Origin: JBMYYR01 sp965243605
GTDB lineage: Bacteria; Bacteroidota; Bacteroidia; Flavobacteriales; CAJXXR01
Direction of reading: 5' to 3'
DNA length: 64,000 bases
Assembly: GCA_965243605.1 (NCBI GenBank)
Contig: CBDEVQ010000117.1
Location: 26,765-90,764, forward strand
Every line of letters starts with the position of its first letter. Positions within the stretch are counted from its first letter, which is position 1. Made by a program: the position numbers and the translations under genes. The notes beneath the pieces are model-generated. The model made no database searches, had not been told where the DNA came from, and saw only the letters and a program-made list of their open reading frames with translations. This document shows, one piece after another, positions 17,167-25,687 of this stretch.

Positions 17167-18330
17167 ATGAAGTCCAGTTGTTTAAAGCTAGAAGATAATC
17201 TTCGTTTAGCACAATTAAAAGCAAATATTGAAGAAGCTCGAGATCGATTTGTTGGCTATCCTGTTTCAAAAGATTTTGATTATTCTGAATTATCTGATTT
17301 TCTAAAGTATCCAATTAATAATCTTGGTGATCCGTTTGAGGATTGTACATATAAGGTTCAAACTCATGAAATGGAACGAGAGGTCATTGCATTTTTCGCT
17401 AAACTATTTAGAGCAAATCCTAAAGATTTTTGGGGTTATGTAACCAATGGAGGATCCGAAAGTAATCTATATGGGCTATACCTTGCCAGAGAGCTATTCC
17501 CCAAAGCAATGGTCTATTATTCAGAATCTACCCATTATTCTGTTCGAAAAAACATACATCTTTTAAACATTCCAAGTATTGTTATACGTTCTCAAGAGAA
17601 TGGAGAAATAGATTATGAAGATTTTGAGAATACAGTTAAAATGAATCGTCATAAGCCAGTTATTGTACTTACCACGTTTGGGACAACCATGAAAGAGGCT
17701 AAAGATGATGTTTCTAAGATTAAAGGGATTCTTAAAAACTTAGCTATTCAAGATCATTATATTCATTGTGATGGTGCATTGGCTGGTAGTTTTGGAGCTT
17801 TTATTGAACCAAAACAACCATTCGATTTTAAGGATGGTGTAGATAGCATTTCTATAAGTGGTCATAAATTTATTGGTTCGCCAATTCCTACTGGTATTTT
17901 AATAGCTAAACGTTCAAATAGAGATCGTATAGCAAAAGGTATTGCATACATAGGGTCTTTAGATACCACCATAACGGGATCGCGAAACGGACACTCTCCT
18001 TTATTTATGTGGTATGCAATTAAAAAAATGGGTGTAGAAGGTTTAAAACAACGTTACCAACATTGTTTAGAAACAGCTGAATACTGTGAAAAGGAACTTA
18101 ATAAAATTGGTGTTAAAGCATGGAGAAATCCCAATGCCATTACAGTTGTTCTTCCAAAGACTTCTTTGGAAGTAAAAGAAAAATGGCAATTAGCAACTGA
18201 AGGCGATGTGTCACATATAATATGTATGCCTAATGTTGATAAAACACAAATAGATGCCTTTATTTCTGATATTAAACATTCTGAAGATGAAACAGTAGAA
18301 GAAGTGACAGATTTAGAATTTGAGTTTTAA
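17167..18330 (+). CDS. hdc: PLP-dependent histidine decarboxylase family protein
   Basis: 387 residues, group II decarboxylase fold. The sequence follows the bacterial pyridoxal-phosphate histidine decarboxylases closely: YPVSKDFDYSELSDFL, INNLGDPF, GYVTNGGSESNLYGLYL, YYSESTHYSVRK, IHCDGALAGSFGAF, then the Schiff-base lysine K234 in SISGHKFIGSPIPTG, and ITGSRNGHSPLFMW. Reaction: L-histidine to histamine plus CO2, in the cytosol. Related aromatic or other amino-acid decarboxylases are the alternative, since substrate choice cannot be read with certainty. An acidic tail (EDETVEEVTDLEFEF) is unusual. Divergent from an Lrp regulator; no histidine/histamine antiporter or histidine-utilisation gene is near. 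Confidence 0.85.
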   Translation: MKSSCLKLEDNLRLAQLKANIEEARDRFVGYPVSKDFDYSELSDFLKYPINNLGDPFEDCTYKVQTHEMEREVIAFFAKLFRANPKDFWGYVTNGGSESNLYGLYLARELFPKAMVYYSESTHYSVRKNIHLLNIPSIVIRSQENGEIDYEDFENTVKMNRHKPVIVLTTFGTTMKEAKDDVSKIKGILKNLAIQDHYIHCDGALAGSFGAFIEPKQPFDFKDGVDSISISGHKFIGSPIPTGILIAKRSNRDRIAKGIAYIGSLDTTITGSRNGHSPLFMWYAIKKMGVEGLKQRYQHCLETAEYCEKELNKIGVKAWRNPNAITVVLPKTSLEVKEKWQLATEGDVSHIICMPNVDKTQIDAFISDIKHSEDETVEEVTDLEFEF

Positions 18331-18411
18331 AACAAATACTTATAAAACCTCTTTTGGTTTGTGAAATTTCATTTTTTTATATAATTTAAATTAAAAAATA
18401 GATCGATATAA

Positions 18412-19032
18412 TTGAAAAAAGATTTTGACATAGAATTGGATCAGCTATCAACTGAGGAAATACAGAACTTAATTCATAATAAAGAAGGACTATCCAGTGA
18501 ACAGTTTTTAAAATTAAAACGAGAACTGAAATTAAGAAGGACTGTTGATCAAATGATGATAAATAGTAAAAAAAGAAGGAAACATCAAAACAAGGTCAAT
18601 AATAAAAATCCTAAAAAATTAAATAAACTTGCCATGTTTAGTACTTTAAATAGACATTATATCTCTATCTTCAGTATACCAATTATTGCTCTAACATTTT
18701 CTTATTTATTAGATTATAGATTTCCTATTTCTACTAATGACGATGTGAAATATGGTTACTCCACAATTGGGAAAATTAAAAGAATAAAAGAAAATACAAT
18801 CTGGACTCAAGATTTTAATGGAGGAAAACAGGTTACAACATCATATACAATATACTACACCTATACAATAAAAAACAATGTCTATGAAAACAATTATTTT
18901 ATAGTAAATAAAACAACTAACTTAAAATACATTAGATTCTTTAAAGAAAATATAGGAAAAATGAATACATCAATAAAGTATAATTCTTATGACCCTGCAG
19001 AAAGTACATTAATTATACCTAATCTCGAATAA
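18412..19032 (+). CDS. Uncharacterised single-pass membrane protein
   Basis: 206 residues from a TTG start; no ATG is available until codon 48. A charged, helical N-terminal cytosolic part (1-70, with KLKRELKLRRT and KKRRKHQNK) leads to one membrane helix (about 82-102, ISIFSIPIIALTFSYLL). An extracytoplasmic beta domain follows, with GYSTIGKIKRIKENTIW and SYTIYYTYTIKN. The layout resembles DUF3592-type proteins, which pair a membrane helix with a small beta domain. I do not recognise a specific function. The TTG start has no supporting RBS. Confidence 0.6.
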   Translation: MKKDFDIELDQLSTEEIQNLIHNKEGLSSEQFLKLKRELKLRRTVDQMMINSKKRRKHQNKVNNKNPKKLNKLAMFSTLNRHYISIFSIPIIALTFSYLLDYRFPISTNDDVKYGYSTIGKIKRIKENTIWTQDFNGGKQVTTSYTIYYTYTIKNNVYENNYFIVNKTTNLKYIRFFKENIGKMNTSIKYNSYDPAESTLIIPNLE

Positions 19033-19040
19033 ATTAATCC

Positions 19041-19285
19041 TTCGCTACCGTTACACGCTATCACTCATCACTCTAAAATGCCTCACTTACACCAATCAGT
19101 TGTTAAGTAAACCCAACCCGGACAGAACATGCTGAACAGCGCTTTGTAACGTTGGCGACCACCTTGCGTTTTACCAAACTTTATTCTTTCATTATCACCA
19201 CCAGATTTGATACATCTATGTTCTAAATATTCCATGTATTCACCTAATAATTCTACTTTTTGGTGTTCATGTGTTCGCTATCGTT
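19041..19285. repeat. High-G+C island flanked by 12-bp near-identical direct repeats
   Basis: TTCGCTACCGTT (19041-19052) and TTCGCTATCGTT (19274-19285) match at 11 of 12 bases and bracket a stretch clearly richer in G+C than its surroundings. A CGTTACA (19049-19055) and a TGTAACG about 90 bases later are also inverted relative to each other. This looks like the remains of an inserted element or cassette; no transposase or integrase survives in it. The rest of the 19033-19406 gap holds nothing I recognise. Confidence 0.45.
19083..19277 (-). pseudogene. Relic coding segment in the high-G+C island
   Basis: A 64-codon open stretch on the minus strand ends at TGA 19083-19085 and is preceded by a TAG at 19278-19280; the only ATG is at 19235 (50 residues). 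It reads like protein, with HQKVELLGEYMEYLEHR, IKSGGDNERIKFGKTQGG and ALFSMFCPGWVYLTTDW, and its codon use is much richer in G+C than neighbours. I recognise no family. It may be a decayed gene fragment or a very small live gene. Confidence 0.35.
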
Positions 19286-19406
19286 CGGGTTAAAGCCATT
19301 TAAGACTATAAAACTAATTCTATAAAGATATACATTGAAAATCAATAATTTAATCGATAAACACAAACGACTACCCAAAGTGAGACATTACCAATAACCT
19401 CTTACA

Positions 19407-19853
19407 TTACATACCAAAACATAATCCTTTTAAATTTACAACTTGACTATATTGGTTTTCACTACGAGGATTATACCCATATAAAAATTCAGCATTATTA
19501 GAGTATGGTGTATACTCTCCCATATCCCCTAACTCAGTTGAGTATAGTATTCTAATATTTTGATTTTTAAAATCTCTAATATCCAACTGATATTCTTTAT
19601 TTACCTTAATTAATTCACAAGAAACATCTTCAGTTAGATTACTTTTTAATGACTTTATTCTAAAATAAAATTTATCTCTTACTACGTGAATAATAAATTC
19701 ATTAACCCTATCTTCTATTAAAACAATGTTATAAATACTTACCGTATCTTTTTGGATTTCTCCAAAATTAATATCAGGCTGAATTTTCTGCGCATATGAA
19801 TTGTAAATAAATAATATAAATACAATTAAAATTCTACATCTAAGCTTACTCAT
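19407..19853 (-). CDS. Hypothetical secreted protein
   Basis: 148 residues with a signal peptide (about 1-21, ILIVFILFIYNSYAQ) and a beta-rich mature region without recognisable motifs (KDTVSIYNIVLIEDRVNEF, RILYSTELGDMGEY). Lies 64 bases downstream of mltG on the same strand and could be read through from it. Function unknown. Confidence 0.6.
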   Translation of the reverse strand: MSKLRCRILIVFILFIYNSYAQKIQPDINFGEIQKDTVSIYNIVLIEDRVNEFIIHVVRDKFYFRIKSLKSNLTEDVSCELIKVNKEYQLDIRDFKNQNIRILYSTELGDMGEYTPYSNNAEFLYGYNPRSENQYSQVVNLKGLCFGM

Positions 19854-19917
19854 AAGCTAATTATGTTTTTTGTTAACTACTTTTACTTGACTTGCAGTTA
19901 CTCTTATTCTTGTTTAA

Positions 19918-20958
19918 CTATCTATTCACACGTAAAGAATCTAATATCATTTGATATGATATTGCATTTTCAGCATGCTCTTCCATAGTTTCTGCAAACG
20001 CATGTTTTCCTCCCATATTAGATTGAGCACACATAAATATATAATTGTGAGACTCTAAATTTAATGTAGCATCAATTACTCTTGCCTTTGGTATTGAAAT
20101 AGGTCCAGGAGGTAGGCCTTTATACAAATACGTATTGTAGGGTGAGTCTATTTTAAGATCTCTGTATAATACACGTTTAATATTTCTATTCGGATCATTT
20201 TCTTTAATCGTATATATTATTGTTGGATCACTTTGAAGAAGCATATTCTTCTTTATTCTGTTGTAATATAAACCTGCAATTGTCGAATATTCAGAATATA
20301 TATAGGTTTCTTTATTTACAATTGAAGCCAAAACATGAACCTCTTTGGCGTTCAAATTCAATTTGTTTGCTTTACGAATACGTGCCTCATCCCAGAACAA
20401 CAAGTAGTTTTCGTAGAACAAATCTCGAACCGATTCAGCACTCCAGCCCCAATACATTTCATATACTTTAGGAATAAATAAAATAGGGATTTCATTCTTT
20501 GTAAATCCAATACGCTTTAAAAATGTTGTGTCTTCTATAGATTTTAAAAATTCGGATCCATCAAGCTCTAACTGCTTAGACAGTGCCTTTGCTATATCTT
20601 CTACATTTTGTATTTTCCTTAAATCTACAGTTATCGGGCATGTATCACCTATCTTTAATTGATCTATTAGATCATAAAGATTCATATTTGGTGTTATTTC
20701 ATACCGTCCTGGTATTACGCGACTTTCCGTAAACTTTTTCTTTTTGGCGATAAATTGGAAGAGATTTTTGTTCTTTATGAGTGCAGCTGAATCTAATATT
20801 TCGATGACATCTGAAAAATCTGAGCCTTTAGGAATAAAAATATATTGATTTCTGTCTGAAATACGATCATACGTATTTTCATAAATTCTGTAGCCAACCA
20901 AACTTACAATAATCATCAAAATAAGAACAAAAAAAGTAATTATACGATATCTATTCAT
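19918..20958 (-). CDS. mltG: Endolytic murein transglycosylase MltG (YceG-like)
   Basis: 346 residues. An N-terminal membrane anchor (about 5-25, ITFFVLILMIIVSLVGY) is followed by a LysM-like subdomain (IFIPKGSDFSDVIEIL) and the catalytic YceG domain. Motifs are LASIVNKETYIYSEYSTIAG, YNRIKKNMLLQSDPTIIY, SPYNTYLYKGLPPGPI and ATLNLESHNYIFMC. MltG cuts nascent glycan strands and sets their length. The usual EKE(T/A) reads NKET here: the last glutamate is kept while the first position is Asn. It starts 19 bases after the 3' end of rnpB. Confidence 0.92.
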   Translation of the reverse strand: MNRYRIITFFVLILMIIVSLVGYRIYENTYDRISDRNQYIFIPKGSDFSDVIEILDSAALIKNKNLFQFIAKKKKFTESRVIPGRYEITPNMNLYDLIDQLKIGDTCPITVDLRKIQNVEDIAKALSKQLELDGSEFLKSIEDTTFLKRIGFTKNEIPILFIPKVYEMYWGWSAESVRDLFYENYLLFWDEARIRKANKLNLNAKEVHVLASIVNKETYIYSEYSTIAGLYYNRIKKNMLLQSDPTIIYTIKENDPNRNIKRVLYRDLKIDSPYNTYLYKGLPPGPISIPKARVIDATLNLESHNYIFMCAQSNMGGKHAFAETMEEHAENAISYQMILDSLRVNR

Positions 20959-20976
20959 GGTTGAAAATTAAAAAAT

Positions 20977-21352
20977 AATTACAGGTGCATAAGCCGGATT
21001 CTGTTTACAATATATTAAAATAATTGCACTTTATCATTTCTCTACAATTTTACTCACGTAAAATCTGCATCGATCTACCCTCCAAGTAGGCCGAGTAAGC
21101 CTTTTATGGTTTTCACCAAATTCCTGGTATACATGATCTTTCAGCACATAAGGTTTATCCAACTACTTTAATCACTTAAAGTACTGGTGAGCTCTTACCT
21201 CACCTTTTCACCCTTACCATAATGGCGGTTATTTTCTGCGACACTATCTATGTTTACATTTGTAAACTCTTCTCGTTAAGAAGTATGCTACTCTTCGCTG
21301 TCCAGACTTTCCTCTTTTTGAATTTCAAAAAGCGATAAAGACACCTGTAATT
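20977..21352 (-). ncRNA. rnpB: RNase P RNA (type A)
   Basis: The catalytic RNA of RNase P, which trims tRNA 5' leaders. On the minus strand the 5' end carries AATTACAGGTGT and the 3' end GCACCTGTAATT, which pair as helix P1. Conserved blocks are GAGGAAAGTC followed by a GGACAGC-type region (about 21300-21316) near the 5' end and ACAGAATCCGGCTTATG near the 3' end (about 20985-21005). Length is about 376 nucleotides, normal for type A. The -7 promoter element at 21357-21364 predicts a start at about 21353, which agrees with P1. Confidence 0.95.
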
Positions 21353-21356
21353 GCGG

Positions 21357-21364
21357 CAAATATA
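21357..21364 (-). promoter_or_regulatory. -7 promoter element of rnpB (TATATTTG)
   Basis: TATATTTG on the minus strand ends four to five bases before the first paired base of RNase P RNA helix P1. This gives a good internal ruler for how far transcription starts beyond a -7 element in this genome. Confidence 0.65.
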
Positions 21365-21406
21365 AGCTTTATTTTATTAGGATATACGTTTAATATTCAA
21401 CTCAAA

Positions 21407-22882
21407 TTATACAATTTCCGATAAGGATTTATCCTTCTCATTGTCTGTTGAATAGCTAATGAAATATAGACCAATAAAGCTTAATAATCCATTTACAGGT
21501 AATAATGTAAATCCTAAATCAAATTTAAACAACACATCAAGCGTTACTGATAAACTGTAACATGCTATTGGAGAAAGAATACAAATTATTGGTACCCAAA
21601 ACCCTCTGGTTTGTCTTTTTGTTAATATTCCAAAGAAGAATAACCCGAGTAAAGGTCCATATGTATAAGAGGCTGCCTTAAACAAATTCACAATAAGGTT
21701 ATCGTTTGCAATCCATTTATAGTTCATTATTACGATTAATAATAGGATACTAAAGATTACATGAACAACCTTTCTATTTCTTTCATTGACTTCTTCATCT
21801 TTAGATTTCTTCATAAAATCGACAAAAAATATGGTTGTAAGAGACGTTAATGCGGAATCTGCACTAGAATAGGCCGATGCAATTAAACCTAATACAAAAC
21901 AGATTACTACTGCCGTACCAAGAGAACCTGACATTGCTATTTTAGGAAATAAATCATCGTTGGCAGCATCCATACCGTTGTGTGCTGCATATAGATATAG
22001 TAATCCACCAAAAAACAAAAAGGCAAAATTCACAAAAATGAGAACGATACTAAAACTCACCATATTGGTTTGACTCTCTTTTAAGGTCTTACAAGATAAA
22101 TTTTTCTGCATCATATCCTGATCTAAACCTGTCATGGCAATGGTAATGAACATTCCACTAATAAATTGCTTAACAAAATGACTTCCTTCTTTCCAGTCCT
22201 CAAAAAAGAATATCTTTCCCATATTTTGAGCTTTCATTTTATCAAAGCTTTCAGAGATTGTCCAGCCTGTATCCTCTAGTAATAAATAAATACTAATACC
22301 AACGGCTGCAAGCATAAAAAAGGTTTGTAAGGTATCTGTCCAAATAATTGTTTTTATACCACTTCTAAATGTATACAACCATATAAGAAGAATGGTAACT
22401 ACAACGGTTGTAAAAAAACTAATTCCATATTGTTCGGCAATATACATTTGAAATATATTAGCGACTAAATACAGCCTAAATGATGCACCTATTAGTCTAG
22501 AAAGTAAAAAGAAAAACGAACCAGTTAAATGTGAAGATTTCCCAAACCGCTGACCTAAATACGCATATATGGATGTTAAATTTAATTTATAATATATGGG
22601 TAGAAGCACAAAGCTTACAATCATATACCCTGCAACATATCCTAAACACATTTGAAGATATGAAAATTGCGAATTTGCAGCTCCACCAACCCAACCAGGA
22701 ACAGATATAAATGTAACTCCACTTAAGGAAGCTCCAATCATACCAAAACTAACAATATACCAAGGTGATTTTTTGTTTCCTAAAAAAAAGGCCTCATTAG
22801 AATCTTCTTTACTTGTTAAAAAAGAAATTCCTATTAAAACCAAAAAGTAAACGCCAATTAATATAAGTGCTAAGTTGTCCAT
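21407..22882 (-). CDS. Sodium:solute symporter family protein (SSS/SLC5)
   Basis: 491 residues with about 13 transmembrane helices. The start MDNLALILIGVYFLVLIGIS is followed by EAFFLGNKKSPWYIVSFGMIG, ASLSGVTFISVPGWVGG and SAYSSADSALTSL, the characteristic sodium-site region of the SSS family. It imports a solute driven by the sodium gradient; the solute (sugar, proline, sialic acid or other) cannot be told from sequence. It stands alone upstream of rnpB. A sequence close to a -7 element (TATCTTTC on the minus strand) lies about 30 bases before the ATG. Confidence 0.9.
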   Translation of the reverse strand: MDNLALILIGVYFLVLIGISFLTSKEDSNEAFFLGNKKSPWYIVSFGMIGASLSGVTFISVPGWVGGAANSQFSYLQMCLGYVAGYMIVSFVLLPIYYKLNLTSIYAYLGQRFGKSSHLTGSFFFLLSRLIGASFRLYLVANIFQMYIAEQYGISFFTTVVVTILLIWLYTFRSGIKTIIWTDTLQTFFMLAAVGISIYLLLEDTGWTISESFDKMKAQNMGKIFFFEDWKEGSHFVKQFISGMFITIAMTGLDQDMMQKNLSCKTLKESQTNMVSFSIVLIFVNFAFLFFGGLLYLYAAHNGMDAANDDLFPKIAMSGSLGTAVVICFVLGLIASAYSSADSALTSLTTIFFVDFMKKSKDEEVNERNRKVVHVIFSILLLIVIMNYKWIANDNLIVNLFKAASYTYGPLLGLFFFGILTKRQTRGFWVPIICILSPIACYSLSVTLDVLFKFDLGFTLLPVNGLLSFIGLYFISYSTDNEKDKSLSEIV

Positions 22883-22974
22883 GGAATATATATCGTAATT
22901 TTCTTTTTGAAAGATACTTTATCCATTTAAAAATCCAAGGCATTCTAAAATAAAATCGAAGGAATTATAAGTTC

Positions 22975-24646
22975 TTAGCCAGAAATCATTTCTCTTGCCG
23001 TTACTAAAGAAGATTCTAAAATATTTTCTCCAGACAATAATGATGCGACTTCTGTGATGCGTTCGTCTTGGGTAAGCTCTTTAATATTAATAGATGTTTT
23101 TATCTGAATTATGGTTTTTGGAAACCTTAAAGTGTTTATCTCCTTTAGATACTACTTGCGCTAAATGACTGATACATAGCACTGGATTATTGGCACTCAT
23201 GGCTTTCATCATTTGCCCCATTTTATGTGCGACTTCACCAGAAACCCCTGTATCAATTTCATCTAATACAATTACCGCTCCTTCGTTATGTATATTAAGG
23301 ATAGACTGTAATACTAAACTCAACCTTGCAAATTCTCCTCCTGAAGCTGTATTTTTAATCGATTTTGGTTCAAAGCCTTTATTGGCCGAGAACAATAAAT
23401 CTATTCGATCTTTACCCATTACACCAAATTCTTCTAACGTATTAATGTTGAAAATAAGTTTAGCATTAGGCATTGCTAATTCTGCAAGCGCATGTTCTAT
23501 TGTAGTGGAAAGTTTAGGAGCAAACTTTATACGTTTAGCATGAATAATTTCGGCAAAATCTTCAAGCTTTGCCATTGTTTGCTGAATTTTAAGATTTAAA
23601 GTTTCTATATTCTCTTCTAAGAATTCACCTTCCAATTGTTGATTATTAAGCTTATCTCTAACTTCAATAAGATCTTCTATTTGAGTAACATTATGTTTAT
23701 TTTTTAGTTTTTCAACTTCAAATAATGTACTGTGAATTTTATCCAATTCAGTCGTTGAATGTGAATCATCTAACTCAAACGATTCAATTTCATATGTTAA
23801 ATCATTTAACTCAGTTAGGAGATCATAAATACGATTAGACCATTCTTTAAACTTAGGAGAAAATTCAGATAGCTCTTGACATTGTATATTCCAACGTTCT
23901 AAAGCTGCTGATGGACTCGTACCTTGGTCTTGCCCTAGCGTAATTTCTTGAATAATCATTTTAATCTTATCATGATTTTCAATCAATTGAACACGCTCTT
24001 CTAATTCGTTTATATTAATAGAATCTAAAGGAATAGATTGTAACTCCGTTAATAAAAAATTTTGGTAATCCTTTTCTAATTGTTGTGTTTTTAACTGCTC
24101 TTCAAGAATGAATAATTCTTCTTTTTCCTTTAAAAATTGAGAATAACACTTGGTATAGGCATCTAAATTCTTTTGATAACTTTTAGAACGCCCATCAAGA
24201 ATAAAAGAATCTAACAAACTCAATTGAAAACTAGAATTAGATAAATCTAAATTTTGATGCTGACTGTGGATAGAAAGCAACTGATCTCCTAGTTGCTTTA
24301 AAACATTTATTTTAACAGGAGTATCATTAATAAACATTCTGTTTTTCCCACTTGGCAAAGCTTCTCTTCTTACAAAAACTTCTTGATCAAAATCTAAATC
24401 ATTCGCGTCAAAAAAAGATTTAAGTCCATCTGTTTTAAGAATGTACCTCGCTTCCAAAACACATTTTTTAGTTGGGTAATAAAACAATTTAGGATGCCAT
24501 CTACTTCCAAATACAATTGACAATGCATCTAAAACCATAGATTTACCTGAACCGGTTTCCCCACTAATAATATTTAGTCCTTTATTGAATGATAATGTTT
24601 GCTTTTCGATTAAAGCAAAATTGGAGATTTTTAATGTTTGAAGCAT
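22975..24646 (-). CDS. recN: DNA repair ATPase RecN, with a frameshift near the 3' end
   Basis: SMC-like ATPase acting in double-strand-break repair. Walker A GETGSGKS is at 29-36. Coiled-coil arms fill about 150-370. The ABC signature is TASGGEFARLSLVLQ and the Walker B is VIVLDEIDTGVSGEVAHK. The first frame stops at 23087 after 519 residues (SDKNIY). Skipping one base in the A5 run (minus strand; 23097-23101) restores TSINIKELTQDERITEVASL, then LSGENI, to a stop at 22975-22977 and a normal 556-residue protein. Thus either a one-base insertion in a homopolymer (sequencing or real) or a protein missing its last ~40 residues. Last gene of the bamD operon. Confidence 0.93.
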
Positions 24647-24658
24647 ATTTTAATAAAC

Positions 24659-25687
24659 TTATTGCCTTCTCGCTGTACCACTATTTAACCCGCCTTTAAC
24701 TGGAGGTCTATTTATTGATTTCTGATCAGGAGAATTTCCAAATGGCATAGACTTAGGGGCAGCTCCTTTCTCATTAGAACTTCCTTTCCCTAACTCGTTC
24801 CATAACTTTTTATTTGTCGGATTTAAGATCGTCATTATTCGTTTAACATCCTTTTGTTTATCAACATCCATTTCTGTTGATAAATTGTAAATCTCGTTAG
24901 CTTTGATTTCCAAAAATGTTTTTAATAAATAACTTGTCGTAAAATACTTTAAATCCTCCAATCCAATAACTTGAGTATGAAGATCTAATTTTGCTGAAGT
25001 ATTTTTCTCATATAATACATCCAATATATCTAAATGAAATACCTTATTAAAGGTTCTTAATTTTTCGTATTTAGGGTTAATCAAATTTTCAACTAACCAA
25101 TATCTATTTAAGTTACTTTCTGTAGATCTCCAACCCTTTTTATATTCTTCTTCTCCTTGGGCATTTCGTACAATGTCCATGGCTTTGTCAAAATGTTCTT
25201 CTCCACCCTTTTCAGAAAATGAATCATAATCCATTCCGATAATCATATTCGCATAATAAGCCAATACAGATCCAAAATTAGATCTAAAGGCATTATCCGT
25301 ATATTCAATAATTGAAAAATCATCGTAGTTCACAATGAAATCATTATCCAATACCTTTAACGTGGTAGAATTATAAGCGGTATTATAAACGGGTCTACTT
25401 GATAATATATAAATTGACCCTGAGTATTTACCTTGTGAGATAACTTTATCTAAAGTGATATTAACACTACAATTAATCTTCTCATTGTCTCCATAAATAT
25501 CATCCGTCCATTTTCTTAAATTCAAAAAATCTTCAACATCTGTTTTCATTTTATCAAAAACAGTTTGATCTATGTTGGTTAATTGTTTGGCATCAATAAT
25601 TACCTTAGCACGAAGCTCTTGGGCTTGCACTTTAATAGCAAATACACTTACTAAAATAGAAAAAAATAAAAATTTATAGGACTTCAT
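24659..25687 (-). CDS. porD: Type IX secretion system protein PorD (DUF4835)
   Basis: 342 residues. Signal peptide 1-22 ends KVQAQELRA. Recognisable DUF4835 segments are FLNLRKWTDD (about 54-63), SGSIYILSSRPVYN, EYTDNAFRSNFGSVLAYYAN, MDYDSFSEKGG, KGWRSTESNLNRYWLVENL and MTILNPTNKKLW. PorD is a periplasmic or outer-membrane-associated component needed for T9SS export in Bacteroidota, and its place between coaBC and recN is conserved in flavobacteria. A low-complexity tail rich in Gly, Pro and Ser (residues ~305-342) follows the domain. It adjoins coaBC directly. Confidence 0.88.
   Translation of the reverse strand: MKSYKFLFFSILVSVFAIKVQAQELRAKVIIDAKQLTNIDQTVFDKMKTDVEDFLNLRKWTDDIYGDNEKINCSVNITLDKVISQGKYSGSIYILSSRPVYNTAYNSTTLKVLDNDFIVNYDDFSIIEYTDNAFRSNFGSVLAYYANMIIGMDYDSFSEKGGEEHFDKAMDIVRNAQGEEEYKKGWRSTESNLNRYWLVENLINPKYEKLRTFNKVFHLDILDVLYEKNTSAKLDLHTQVIGLEDLKYFTTSYLLKTFLEIKANEIYNLSTEMDVDKQKDVKRIMTILNPTNKKLWNELGKGSSNEKGAAPKSMPFGNSPDQKSINRPPVKGGLNSGTARRQ

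Noticed and set aside
19041..19285. Integron attC site (AACGTTGG core with CGTTACA / TGTAACG arms)
   Set aside because: The core does not fit GTTRRRY and no integrase or neighbouring cassettes are visible; kept only as a relic island.
23090..23105. Programmed frameshifting in recN
   Set aside because: The needed shift is +1 at an A run without the usual stop-codon or slippery context; a one-base insertion is simpler.
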